Program-made: the position numbers and the translations under genes | Assembly (NCBI GenBank): GCA_032718475.1 | Contig: JAUCBJ010008689.1 | Span: 1-64,000, forward strand | Length of the DNA: 64,000 nt | Source of the DNA: Nemertoderma westbladi | Taxonomy: Eukaryota > Xenacoelomorpha > Nemertodermatida > Nemertodermatidae | Direction: 5' to 3' | In this document: positions 24,268-36,607 of the stretch, one piece after another | How positions within the stretch are numbered: the stretch's first letter is position 1 | How the letters are laid out: each line of letters opens with the position of its first letter | Notes under the pieces: model-generated | What the model was told of the DNA's origin: nothing | Database searches by the model: none | The model's input: the letters and a program-made list of their open reading frames with translations, nothing else

Positions 24268-25081
24268 TTTGTTTTAATGAGACATGGTGAAACTGGACGA
24301 AAATATCGGCGAATTGATATCCCGCCTCAATATTAAATTATAAATTTAAGGAAAGGACCAGGTTAAATTGACACGTTATTCTAATTAAAACAATACTCGA
24401 AACTCAATAGAACAGGGTACAGTTTTATTTTTGGGAGTAATCCGTTGTTATTTGAGTTGAATTTCCCCTGGACTAAGTCCTTGCATTACCTTCTGTTTGA
24501 CACCAAAGCGTATAAATTTGATTTACATTTAAACTAATTTAATGAAAATTCAAAATTCCTTTCGAATTTTATCGAATACCTTGCTATTTCTACTGACTCC
24601 AGATAATCCCATACTTGTCTACTGTAACTTCCGTAATCACTGATTTGTTATTCGTAATCGTATTTCCCGATACTGGTACTGTTTTCTTCATTCTGTATTC
24701 TTGAATTTCATCAACAGCCGGAAGCTTTAGGAACTAGAACTAAATAATAAATGTAATGTATTGCTGGGTTATTATTGTTGACATGATGTGAGATAGAATC
24801 TCATCCCCCAACCACCTGAGGATACAAATATATTGTCTTTGATCCGGTCCATTCATCAATGCCCTTGAATGGTCCTGTAATGAATGGAATAGTTCCCAAT
24901 CCCACTATTCATATTCCCCCAGTGGCATTCTACTATTTCTGTCAAAGAAAATAAATTGAATCTCATTAAATCTGTTTGTTACCGCCCATTTCTTTCCCCT
25001 TATAGTAGCCGAGATTCCTCCCCTCCATACACCGGTTGTTTGTTTATCTCCTTACTAATTATTCACTCTTTTTTTTCCCAG
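24268..25081. other. Remainder of intron 2 of the bHLH gene
   Basis: This is unique AT-rich intron sequence ending in a strong acceptor (CTCTTTTTTTTCCCAG). No other feature is seen. Confidence 0.7.
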
Positions 25082-25242
25082 CCCATATCCACATTGTATC
25101 CCTGTTAAACAAAGCGAGAGACATGGAGCTGCTAGCTCCCGACATTGTTGTGGAGTTGGAGGATATTCGCTCAAAGTCCCGCCAACTCACCTCCCAGATA
25201 AACTCCCTAAAGAGTCGGTGTGCCGGGATTCAGACCACGTAG
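25082..25242 (+). CDS. bHLH gene, last exon (helix 2 and zipper)
   Basis: The acceptor follows an uninterrupted pyrimidine run. Phase 1 joins exon 2 to give Ala-His-Ile, then helix 2 (HIVSLLNKARDMELL) and a coiled coil with heptad Leu/Ile/Val positions (IVVELEDI, LTSQINSLKSRC). The frame stops at TAG 25240-25242 soon after. The assembled protein is about 1225 residues. Mondo/MLXIP proteins normally carry a further C-terminal dimerisation region after the zipper, which is missing here. That argues for another class B member (MGA-like has been considered), or for a further exon not found. Confidence 0.8.
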
Positions 25243-25291
25243 TATTTATTGGTTAGTTAATATTAATTACTGTACTAGCGGCAAAAATAGC

Positions 25292-25985
25292 GTACCGGCA
25301 CACGTAATGGTATATGTAGCATCTACTTACCGGCACACGTAATGGTATATGTAGCATCTACTTACCGGCACACGTAATGGTATATGTAGCATCTACTTAC
25401 CGGCACACGTAATGGTATATGTAGCATCTACTTACCGGCACACGTAATGGTATATGTAGCATCTACTTACCGGCACACGTAATGGTATATGTATCATCTA
25501 CTTACTGGCACACGTAATGGTATATGTAGCATCTACTTACCGGCACACGTAATGGTATATGTAGCATCTACTTACCGGCACACGTAATGGTATATGTAGC
25601 ATCTACTTACCGGCACACGTAATGGTATATGTATCATCTACTTACCGGCACACGTAATGGTATATGTAGCATCTACTTACCGGCACACGTAATGGTATAT
25701 GTATCATCTACTTACCGGCACACGTAATGGTATATGTAGCATCTACTTACCGGCACACGTAATGGTATATGTAGCATCTACTTACCGACACACGTAATGG
25801 TATATGTAGCATCTACTTACCGGCACACGTAATGGTATATGTAGCATCTACTTACCGGCACACGTAATGGTATATGTATCATCTACTTACCGGCACACGT
25901 AATGGTATATGTATCATCTACTTACCGGTACACGTAATGGTATATGTAGCATCTACTTACCGACACACGTAATGGTATATGTAGG
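25292..25985. repeat. 35-bp minisatellite in the likely 3' UTR, about 20 copies
   Basis: Units of 35 bp contain CCGGCACACGTAATGG then TATATGTAGCATCTACTTA. Variants are TATCATCTAC for TAGCATCTAC and CCGACACACG. The array begins about 50 bp after the bHLH stop codon and ends before a candidate polyadenylation signal, so it would be transcribed. Read on the - strand every unit holds CCGGTAAGTAGATG, a good 5' splice-site match. Confidence 0.9.
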
Positions 25986-26042
25986 TATGTTTATTCACCA
26001 TAATCTGCGACTTGGTTGGGTAAAGGTGAAAAAAGGAAATTG

Positions 26043-26048
26043 AATAAA
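26043..26048 (+). promoter_or_regulatory. Candidate polyadenylation signal AATAAA of the bHLH gene
   Basis: This is the first canonical AATAAA I noticed downstream of the stop codon at 25242. Using it would put the 35-bp array inside the 3' UTR. The AT-rich context makes chance occurrence possible. Confidence 0.4.
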
Positions 26049-26209
26049 TGAACTTCCATATAATTAAATTCCAATTAATTGTGTTTGAGATAATGTACTC
26101 TTACTCTTACTAGTAATAATTAAAATATATAATTAAATTATATAATGAATCAAAGTTAAGTCAGAATAACAGAATATTGTAATTTAATTACTTAATATTT
26201 AATTACTTT

Positions 26210-26812
26210 AATCAAAGTAAAATAATGTAAAATATATGTAAAATAATGTAAAATCAATGAAAAATAATGTAAAATCAATGAAAAATAATGTAAAATAATG
26301 TAAAATATATGTAAAATAATGTAAAATATATGTAAAATCAATGAAAAATAATATAAAATAATGTAAAATAAATGAAAAATAATGTAAAATAATGTAAAAT
26401 CAATGAAAAATAATGAAAAATAATGTAAAATCAATGAAAAATAATGTAAAATAATGTAAAATCAATGAAAAATAATATAAAATAATGTAAAATCAATGAA
26501 AAATAATGTAAAATAATGTAAAATCAATGAAAAATAATGTAAAATAATGTAAAATCAATGAAAAATAATATAAAATAATGTAAAAGCAATGAAAAATAAT
26601 GTAAAATCAATGAAAAATAATATAAAATAATGTAAAAGCAATGAAAAATAATGTAAAATAATGTAAAATCAATGAAAAATAATATAAAATAATGTAAAAT
26701 CAATGAAAAATAATGTAAAATAATGTAAAATCAATGAAAAATAATGTAAAATCAATGAAAAATAATGTAAAATAATGTAAAATCAATGAAAAATAATGTA
26801 AAATCAATCTAA
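26210..26812. repeat. AT-rich minisatellite of AATAATGTAAAA / TCAATGAAA words
   Basis: Irregular tandem mixing of AATAATGTAAAA and ATCAATGAAA words gives units of roughly 20-31 bp. The open frame on the - strand that reads as Phe/Tyr/Ile-rich is an effect of the repeat. Confidence 0.9.
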
Positions 26813-28437
26813 AAAGACGTCATATCATAAGCAAATTGTAAAAACCTGTCGTTAATGCATTTCATAGAAATCTGCAGAACGCCAAAATGTTTAATTAGTT
26901 AATGTAAATTAAGGCGGTTGTGAGTAGTGTTGGTATATCTGGCTATAACTCACTGCGTGGGTGGTGTTTCGTGCAGTTTTAATAATAATTGTTTGTGAGC
27001 TGAATATACACCCAGCAGTACTGAAACTCGACCGGTACACTAATACATCATTCATATGGAGGCCGCTAGCATATCACCTGATCCAGATGAAGGTTAATTA
27101 ACTTATCTAACGTATCGAACTCCAGGGAGAAATTATATAATATGATGGATCTCTTATTCTGGAAACTTATAATAATTACTGACCCGAGATTATAATAATG
27201 ATAAAACAATCACATATAAAAAGTCGGGAAGTATGTGGGGCATCATGCCGGATAAATGTAATCCTGCCCGAGGGCTGGAGTGGAGCGCAGCGGAGGTAAT
27301 ATTTAAATATTTAATAAATATATATTAATTAATAATATTGGCCATGTGTTATGTTAATATCAAATATATTTGTTTTATGCACAGAAAATATCAAGTCACA
27401 AAAATAGTGTTTTCAATTGGATTAGTTAGCAAAACTGATTGACTATTTAGAACAAATTTAATTTTATGGAAACAAAGATATCATACAAAAAAATAAAAAA
27501 ATAAAATATTAACAAACTCTTGCTTATTTAATGAAATCTTCTTGAACAACAATTATTTGTTCTAGAACAAATTTTTGAAATTAAATGAATATGTTCTAGA
27601 ACATTTAAAAAAAGATAACAAAAACCAGCTAGTTTTAAAAAAATCCATGCATTATTGTACTGTAATTTAGCGGGCATGATTGTAAAATCATTCCCTCAAA
27701 ATTTATTAATAAACACTAGACCGTTCACATAGGAATAAGTGATTATTTATTATAGATTTTTATAAAATTTCCCAAGTATTTTTTCTTTATTTCCATCGGT
27801 CATTTCGTCTTGGAACATGAATAATTTTATTTTATTTTTATGATTATAAACATTACTTTAATACTTTATTACGATGTGTAACTTAATTATTATTAGAGGT
27901 AGGAGTATAAGGTCATGTCTTCAGAATCACCTTGGGACATGTTTTTCCGATACATTAGGGCATAATATTCACAAAAAATTAGAAATTTTAGTCCAAATTC
28001 ATCAGCAGCAAGCAAAAAAACTGAGCGGTACCCACAATCCGCTCGAGCGATGACGGATTTATGGTAATTTTGCTTGTATACCAACTTCTTATGGTCGTAT
28101 CGTTATTTGGTTTCATTTGAATCGCAATGGTCGATTTAGTGGGGGTAGATGTCACCATTTAGTCACTAAACACTATATTTCTTAAGATATGGGTCATTTG
28201 CCATAAAATTTTCATTTTTATTTCGTTTCGATTGGCATCAGTTCTTATAAGTAGCAATGCAATGCATTATACAATTGTATTTTTTTTTGTATTTTTTTTG
28301 TGTATTTAAGTATATTTATTTATTTTTTTGTTTCTTTGCTGAAGAATTTGTAAATATCACTTGCATTCTTGAAATTTCATCAGGCACACATGGTATTTTG
28401 TTGGTACAGATCTGATTGATTACTTATTCATATAGAC
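26813..28437. other. AT-rich intergenic DNA
   Basis: No gene is recognised. A few T-runs lie near 28280-28330. Short open frames do not show family features. Confidence 0.5.
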
Positions 28438-29050
28438 TGTATGGGTGGATGGATGTCTTGGACAGTGATAGCTTTGTTACTAATTCATATTGACTGTATG
28501 GGTGGATGGATGTCTTGGACAGTGATAGCTTTGTTACTTATTCATGTTGACTGTATGGGTGGATGGATGTCTTGGACAGTGATAGCTTTGTTACTAATTC
28601 ATATTGACTGTATGGGTGGATGGATGTCTTGGACAGTGATAGCTTTGTTACTAATTCATATTGACTGTATGGGTGGATGGATGTCTTGGACAGTGATAGC
28701 TTTGTTACTAATTCATATTGACTGTATGGGTGGATGGATGTCTTGGACAGTGATAGCTTTGTTACTAATTCATATTGACTGTATGGGTGGATTGATGTCA
28801 TGGACAGTGATAGCTTTGTTACTAATTCATATTGACTGTATGGGTGGATGGATGTCTTGGACAGTGATAGCTTTGTTACTAATTCATATTGACTGTATGG
28901 GTGGATTGATGTCATGGACAGTGATAGCTTTGTTACTAATTCATATTGACTGTATGGGTGGATGGATGTCTTGGACAGTGATAGCTTTGTTACTAATTCA
29001 TATTGACTGTATGGGTGGATGGATGTCTTGGACAGTGATAGCTTTGTTAC
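28438..29050. repeat. 57-bp minisatellite, about 11 copies
   Basis: The units begin TGTATGGGTGGATGGATG and continue with TCTTGGACAGTGATAGCTTT. Because 57 is a multiple of three, one + frame reads as a 19-residue hydrophobic repeat (CMGGWMSWTVIALLLIHID) and a - frame is also open. There is no evidence that either is a gene. Two copies carry the linked changes GATTGATGTCA. The right edge runs into a - strand coding remnant. Confidence 0.92.
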
Positions 29051-29960
29051 TTATTCTCTGGAAAATATCACCGTTAGAAGGAAGTTTGATATGTTCTCTG
29101 TTGCTTCTAGAAGCAACTTGGCTCTCATCTGATAATAACACAGTTGGATTCTCAACCATTCCCTCGTGGGAAATCTTCATGAGCCGAAACAAATGGCAAT
29201 GGAAAAAACTGGCAATTACATCAGACTTATGAGAACGTTTGGAAAAAGCCTTTAAATGCGGCTTTTCATAATTGATTATAATTGGTTCATGCTCATCAAG
29301 TGAGGCGCATGGTCCATATTTTACAATCTTAAGAAGCTTCGTAGTCAGATAGTGTAATCATTGTGAGTAAATGTGTAATCCTGTAATCATAGTGAGATGC
29401 TAGGCCTATTTTATTTAGAAGCCTCTGTTTCTGGAGAGCTTTTTGGCTTTGAGACAATCTATCCTCCCTTTAACAGAGAATGGATCGAACTTGCCGAGAA
29501 ATTCTTTCAACAATGCCTTTTCAGCCTGATATACAGTACTGTAAAACCATATCAGTGCGAATCCCTTAGCAGTGAACTTGGCATTTTGCTGCTACTGCCA
29601 AGTGTCTAAATTTGGCAAGATCCCTTTCAGATTCAATATTATGTCTTGGAAGTTCTTTCAGATCTGCAGGTTCAATCCTAAACAATTCAGTATCTCGTGG
29701 TTTCTCCCCTGCCTCTTTGTAAAACCCATATTCTCGACCACCAACCAATTACAGTACCTCTGCTACATGAAGGCACATTTTATGCATAATGGCAGATCAG
29801 TTTGGGGACTTCTTACAGGAACATGTTTGTATATTAATATAGTCTGCCAGGCTCTCAGTTTTACCAGCCTTGAGATCACTGCATAGTTTAGGAAGTATCT
29901 CAAGAAGCTTGTCTTGGCCAGATTGTTCAACATAGATAAGCAAAGGCAATGTAAATAAGC
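29051..29960 (-). pseudogene. Decayed transposon-like coding remnant, family unknown
   Basis: On the - strand several adjoining stretches read like real protein but in changing frames, with stops between. In order they are: a segment with SGQDKLLEILPKLCSDLKAG near 29930-29850; FRIEPADLKELPRHNIESE and RDLAKFRHLA near 29690-29590; AEKALLKEFLGKFDPF near 29515; and LLKIVKYGPCASLDEHEP onward through FRLMKISHEGMVENPT near 29330-29140. The reading-frame breaks show it is not functional. The style resembles uncharacterised mobile-element proteins of marine invertebrates, but I cannot name the family. Its downstream end merges into the 57-bp array. Confidence 0.5.
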
Positions 29961-30019
29961 AACTAATGCAAGGGTTTGGAGCTCTGTAAGGAAAAACTCA
30001 CAGCTGATATATATATATA

Positions 30020-31805
30020 TCCCACTGCCTCACATTGCACCTTACACAACTCTACTTCGTGTTCCCACTGCCTCACATTGCACCTCACACAACTCTACGT
30101 CGTGTTCCCACTGCCTCACATTGCACCTCACACAACTCTACTTCGTGTTCCCACTGCCTCACATTGCACCTCACACACCTCTACTTCGTGTTCCCACTGC
30201 CTCACATTGCACCTCACACAACTCTACGTCGTGTTCCCACTGCCTCACATTGCACCTCACACAACTCTACTTCGTGTTCCCACTGCCTCACATTGCACCT
30301 CACACAACTCTACGTCGTGTTCCCACTGCCTCACATTGCACCTCACACAACTCTACTTCGTGTTCCCACTGCCTCACATTGCACCTCACACAACTCTACG
30401 TCGTGTTCCCACTGCCTCACATTGCACCTCACACAACTCTACTTCGTGTTCCCACTGCCTCACATTGCACCTCACACAACTCTACTTCGTGTTCCCACTG
30501 CCTCACATTGCACCTCACACAACTCTACTTCGTGTTCCCACTGCCTCACATTGCACCTCACACAACTCTACTTCGTGTTCCCACTGCCTCACATTGCACC
30601 TCACACAACTCTACTTCGTGTTCCCACTGCCTCACATTGCACCTCACACAACTCTACGTCGTGTTCCCACTGCCTCACATTGCACCTCACACAACTCTAC
30701 TTCGTGTTCCCACTGCCTCACATTGCACCTCACACAACTCTACTTCGTGTTCCCACTGCCTCACATTGCACCTCACACAACTCTACTTCGTGTTCCCACT
30801 GCCTCACATTGCACCTCACACAACTCTACGTCGTGTTCCCACTGCCTCACATTGCACCTCACACAACTCTACTTCGTGTTCCCACTGCCTCACATTGCAC
30901 CTCACACAACTCTACTTCGTGTTCCCACTGCCTCACATTGCACCTCACACAACTCTACTTCGTGTTCCCACTGCCTCACATTGCACCTCACACAACTCTA
31001 CGTCGTGTTCCCACTGCCTCACATTGCACCTCACACAACTCTACTTCGTATTCCCACTGCCTCACATTGCACCTCACACAACTCTACTTCGTGTTCCCAC
31101 TGCCTCACATTGCACCTCACACAACTCTACTTCGTGTTCCCACTGCCTCACATTGCACCTCACACAACTCTACTTCGTGTTCCCACTGCCTCACATTGCA
31201 CCTCACACAACTCTACTTCGTGTTCCCACTGCCTCACATTGCACCTCACACAACTCTACTTCGTGTTCCCACTGCCTCACATTGCACCTCACACAACTCT
31301 ACTTCGTATTCCCACTGCCTCACATTGCACCTCACACAACTCTACTTCGTGTTCCCACTGCCTCACATTGCACCTCACACAACTCTACTTCGTGTTCCCA
31401 CTGCCTCACATTGCACCTCACACAACTCTACTTCGTGTTCCCACTGCCTCACATTGCACCTCACACAACTCTACGTCGTGTTCCCACTGCCTCACATTGC
31501 ACCTCACACAACTCTACTTCGTGTTCCCACTGCCTCACATTGCACCTCACACAACTCTACTTCGTGTTCCCACTGCCTCACATTGCACCTCACACAACTC
31601 TACTTCGTGTTCCCACTGCCTCACATTGCACCTCACACAACTCTACTTCGTGTTCCTACTGCCTCACATTGCACCTCACACAACTCTACTTCGTGTTCCC
31701 ACTGCCTCACATTGCACCTCACACAACTCTACTTCGTGTTCCCACTGCCTCACATTGCACCTCACACAACTCTACTTCGTGTTCCCACTGCCTCACATTG
31801 CATCG
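30020..31805. repeat. 43-bp minisatellite, about 41 copies
   Basis: Units contain CACTGCCTCACATTGCACCT then CACACAACTCTACTTCGTG. A T/G change (TACTTCG or TACGTCG) marks subtypes, and rare GTATTCC and GTTCCTAC changes occur. The unit has no stop in any + frame and its length is one more than a multiple of three. All three + frames are therefore open for about 570-610 codons and encode the same cyclic peptide. I do not regard these as genes. Confidence 0.95.
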
Positions 31806-32285
31806 CTACAAACTAATTAAATGATTGGAGTCAAACGATTTTTAGGAGGAATGAACTGCCACTTTATGACTTCGGTTTTATCTCTCATTGTTCTTGTTGA
31901 CAGCCGAATTCCTTGGGCAATTCAACTATTTTTGGTAAGAAGGCACATTGGAGTAATTTCTTTCCCTGGTAAATCTTATCTTTGTGCTGGCGGCCGAGAA
32001 TTCGATAAAATAAACTCCTAACTCCCTAGATTAACCCCCGGAATTGTATGGAATGCTTCGCTTCGGGGTCAGGTTTTACCCGTAAATGGGGCGGATTTAC
32101 TTCGCCACCTGAGTGCGCTGGGGATCGTGTTTGTTACCGTGGATAATCGAATTCGTATGTTTTATACCAATCTAGAATGCGTTGTAGCGGAGAACTAGGT
32201 ATCATGGCGGTTTATCCACACTACATATCGGCATTCAACGTGCGATAATTACTTCATTAAAACATTCCCAGGTACATCATGGCTA
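31806..32285. other. Intergenic DNA between arrays
   Basis: There is no recognised gene. A moderately GC-rich part at 32035-32200 has no clear protein signature. Confidence 0.5.
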
Positions 32286-32525
32286 CTGATCTGGGGCCTT
32301 CCTGCAGCAACACTGCAAGCCATATCAGCGATCAAGTACACTATGGTTTTAGTTATAACTGACTACTGGTCTGGGGCCTCCGTGCAGCATCACTGCAAGC
32401 CATATCAGCGAACAATTACTCTATGGTTTTAGTTATAACTGACTACTGGTCTGGGGCCTCCGTGCAGCATCACTGCAAGCCATATCAACGAACAATTACT
32501 CTATGGTTTTAGTTATAACTGACAT
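32286..32525. repeat. 80-bp repeat, three copies
   Basis: CTGGGGCC recurs at about 32291, 32371 and 32451 with GCATCACTGCAAGCCATATC and CTATGGTTTTAGTTATAACT blocks. The GTGCAGCA and GGGGCCTCCGT words resemble the 21-bp array at 49285-49715. Confidence 0.85.
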
Positions 32526-32619
32526 TGTATAATTATAACAGATCGCTGATGGTCATTATATGATAAATATTAATTATGATAATTAATATTTATCTTAAAT
32601 ATGTCATAATAGTGTATCG

Positions 32620-33760
32620 TTTGGTACTATACACATACAGACAGATACTATATATATAGTATATACATATACTATATACATTCAGATACTATATAAAACA
32701 TACAGACAGATGTACTATACACATACAGACAGATACTATATATATAGTATATACATATACTATATACATACAGATACTATATAATACATACAGACAGATG
32801 TACTATACACATACAGACAGATACTATATATATACATATACTATATACATACAGATACTATATAATACATACAGACAGATGTACTATATAATATATATAT
32901 ACGTTACACATTCTATATACATACAGATACTATATAATACATACAGATAGATGTACTATTCACATACAGACAGATGTACTATACACATACAGACAGATAC
33001 TATATATATACATATACTATATACATACAGATACTATATAATACATACAGATACTATATAATACATACAGACAGATGTACTATACACATACAGACAGATG
33101 TACTATACACATACAGACAGATACTATATAATATATATATACGTTACATATTCTATATACATACAGATACTATATAATACATACAGACAGATGTACTATA
33201 CACATACAGACAGATGTACTATACACATACAGACAGATACTATATAATATATATATACATATACTATATACATACAGATACTATATAATACATACAGACA
33301 GATGTACTATACACATACAGACAGGTACTATATAATATATATATACATATACTATATACATACAGATACTATATAATACATACAGACAGATGTACTATAC
33401 ACATACAGACAGATACTATATATATACATATACTATATACATACAGATACCATATAATACATACAGACATATGTACTATACACATACAGACAGATACTAT
33501 ATAATATATATATACATATACTATATACATACATATACTATATACATACAGATACCATATAATACATACAGACATATGTACTATACACATACAGACAGAT
33601 ACTATATAATATATATATACATATACTATATACATACAGATACTATATAATACATACAGACAGATGTACTATACACATACAGACAGATACTATATATATA
33701 CATATACTATATATACATACAGATATCAAGATACTATATATATTCCGGTATATACTAGGC
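32620..33760. repeat. ACATACAGACAGATACTATATA compound satellite
   Basis: Irregular tandem use of ACATACAGACAG, ATACTATATA and ATGTACTATACAC blocks fills the region, flanked by TA-rich runs. Tyr/Ile-rich open frames on both strands are repeat effects. Confidence 0.9.
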
Positions 33761-33865
33761 CTATACAGATATAAGATATACTATATATAATATATATACA
33801 ACAAAATGATAATTTTTATTGACTATGTATTTGGGTCCGTAACAAACGAAATAACGACATTATCT

Positions 33866-34190
33866 TGATAACTTTATTCTCCTATAGTTAATGAGAACTT
33901 TATTCTCCTATAGTTAATGAGAACTTTATTCTCCTATAGTTAATGAGAACTTTATTCTCCTATAGTTAATGAGAACTTTATTCTCCTATAGTTAATGAGA
34001 ACTTTATTCTCCTATAGTTAATGAGAACTTTATTCTCCTATAGTTAATGAGAACTTTATTCTCCTATAGTTAATGAGAACTTTATTCTCCTATAGTTAAT
34101 GAGAACTTTATTCTCCTATAGTTAATGAGAACTTTATTCTCCTATAGTTAATGAGAACTTTATTCTCCTATAGTTAATGATAACTTTATT
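33866..34190. repeat. 26-bp minisatellite, about 12 copies
   Basis: The unit is ACTTTATTCTCCTATAG followed by TTAATGAGA. TTTATTCTCCTATAG resembles a 3' splice site (pyrimidine-rich, ending TAG) and TTAATGA a branch point. It is followed by a true-looking acceptor TTTTCTTTTAG near 34257, but no exon could be proven after it. Confidence 0.92.
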
Positions 34191-34756
34191 ATCCTATAAT
34201 AGTTAAGATATTTAACGTTGTATTTTATAGTTAACAAATTGATTTGTTTTCTTTTAGGTTTGACGGACATATTTCTTAGCCGAAACGCCACCGATATGTA
34301 GCAGATAAATCAAGCAAACAATATCCTCACTCTACTCAAACCGAACACAGCTACAATAACTTCAGCTGCCTTTATTAATTACTCAATGCCTCAGGTTTAC
34401 AATGAGTTGTGAATTATTTGATATTACTCCTCGGTGGAGCTGCAGTATTCATCATTTCATTTTGCTTGCACTGGACTTTGGTTAGGCAGTAATTGTGTGA
34501 TAATATTATTTATGAACCATTTATTGATTGTTACCCTATGCCAACTTATCAGCGTTCTGGTCATATCATTGTAAGATTGTAGGACTTTCCAGCTTTGTGG
34601 CCTACAGTATATGTTGGAACGCTGCAAAGTAATCAATAAGTGTGTGGATTATATAGTTGTCGTAGTAACTGTAATTAATTAATTATTATTTATTTAATTA
34701 TTAATTAATTAAGTAATTAATTAATTTGGATAAATGGATACGACATTTATAAATCA

Positions 34757-35960
34757 TTCCGAACGCCGATAAGTTGACATAAATATTGTAACCAAATCGC
34801 GTGACGTCATTGTATGTAAATGGCTCTGTTCAGCTTTTATTATACACGTTATTTATGTACACCTCCCTCGCTACGCTCGCTCGGTACATAAATACCCTCG
34901 GCTGGAATGTGCTACTTTTTACACAACGATGTCACCAGTTATTATTAGCCTTATCTTACAATGTCTTACACTGTGCTTATTGCCATTAGATATTCTAGAA
35001 TTGCTGGATTTTAGATAACTTTATGGGTTAGTCAGGTTGTTGGGTCTGCAGCTCGGTAGCGGTTAGGGTTAGCTAATTATTACGTGATTTTTAGGGTTCG
35101 GCGAATTTTGGGACAGGTATTAACATTCCAAGTGGCTCGCGGTTCTTAGTCTAGATTCAATTTTACATTTAGTTACATTTGGGCCTAAAATATGAGTTTT
35201 TAGTTGTTTTTTTAGGGCGGGTTTAGCATCATAATAGTTGATTAATAATATTTTTTTATGCTTCTTAGCAATTCCATAAACATAATATTCTTAGACTTTT
35301 GTAAAGAATGTTAATTGAGTTGATTTACCTTTATTTGCATATTATTTACCATATTAACTAGCCATTCATTCCATTTAAGAATCGACCATTTTTGAGCCTC
35401 TTTCCTTTGCTGGTAAACTATTTATCACTCACTATTTCTTTGTAGTGTAACTCACTTTTTCTATAAGTGTGTCGTCTCTCTATGCAATTTGTCTGAGATA
35501 AATGTTATTATTTACAATTTAAGCCTTCAGATTTGTCAAATACTATTTTTTTAATTTTATTTACAAATAAATTGTTAATTTTTATATTTGTCATTATGTA
35601 AAAAAATATATTATATTAATACATTATTTCAATTTAACAGAGTCAAATAATATATTTGTAGAAAAAACCCCAAAAGTAATTAATAATTAAGAAACAGTCG
35701 ACTTTTAGAGCACTTCTTGATTTTTCTCCATTAATATTACTAAACATTACATTATTAAAGCTAATAATTAATTAACAGTTCATAACGCCGATAAGTTGAC
35801 ATAATGTAACGAAGTTAACGCACACCATTGTGAGAAAACCTTGAGAGTTTATGATCCTCGTTAATTGATGTAAACATCCCTCTCTGCGCTCGTTCGGTAA
35901 ATATATACACTCAGGGTCATAACGCTGTAAAGTGATACTTTCACAAAGTGATACCAATTT
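34757..35960. repeat. Pair of diverged ~190-bp repeats sharing CGCCGATAAGTTGACATAA
   Basis: Copies at about 34757-34960 and 35787-35960 share the opening 19 bases, a CATCCCTCTC/CACCTCCCTC-GCTCG-TTCGGTA block and a closing ATACYCTCRG. An inverted end at about 34540 suggests a non-autonomous DNA transposon family. Confidence 0.5.
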
Positions 35961-36607
35961 AGTAGGTAATTTTAATATTATATTTGTTTTATTCCTCAGC
36001 TATGATGTTCAGTTATTTTCAAATTTATTAATAAATTTAAATATTTTACGTTTATTTTTTTAGTTTCTGTCTCGATGTTTAATTAATTTTAATTTTGTTG
36101 TTAACAAATTAAGAAGAAATAACTAAATAATGTTAATTTTTTAGTAATCATCTTTCTTTATTTACTTTGCATTATTTAAATGGAATCATGATGATATTTT
36201 ATTTTTGTACATTTTATTATAAATGGCCAAATAGATTATATTGCAATTAATATGAGTTCTACTTTTCCTTTGTTCCAATTAGCTGGTCTCCATTTAGTAC
36301 ATTTATTTTTTCAAGTTGTTCTTAAAATTGCATTTTTAATCCGAGTTTTAGATGAAGTTTCCGGATTTATATCCCAGCGGGATTAAAAGTTTCACAATGT
36401 TAAATACATTTCCTTCCGGGAATAAATTAGAAAGACAAAATAAACAGTAGATTTTGTGATTTGTTATTGTTTGTTTACCTTCATAATTCAATCAATCTCG
36501 TTATTAATCAACTCCAAGCGAAATAAAATGTAAAATAAAATAAATTAAAATATAAATTTTAAAATATTAGTTAATCTACAGGAAGTTCAATGAATCTTAT
36601 ATATTTA

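Noticed and set aside
28441-29232. 263-codon open frame of a hydrophobic 19-residue repeat (CMGGWMSWTVIALLLIHID)
   Set aside because: It follows the 57-bp minisatellite, the opposite strand is also open, and no promoter, flanking domain or codon bias supports a membrane protein.
29976-31824. Three forward frames of about 570-610 codons
   Set aside because: All three encode the same cyclic peptide of the 43-bp repeat; an artefact of a stop-free unit.
34257-34300. Further terminal exon of the bHLH gene after the acceptor TTTTCTTTTAG
   Set aside because: The frames after it are open for at most 13 codons, and the upstream exon already has a stop; no evidence links it to the gene.
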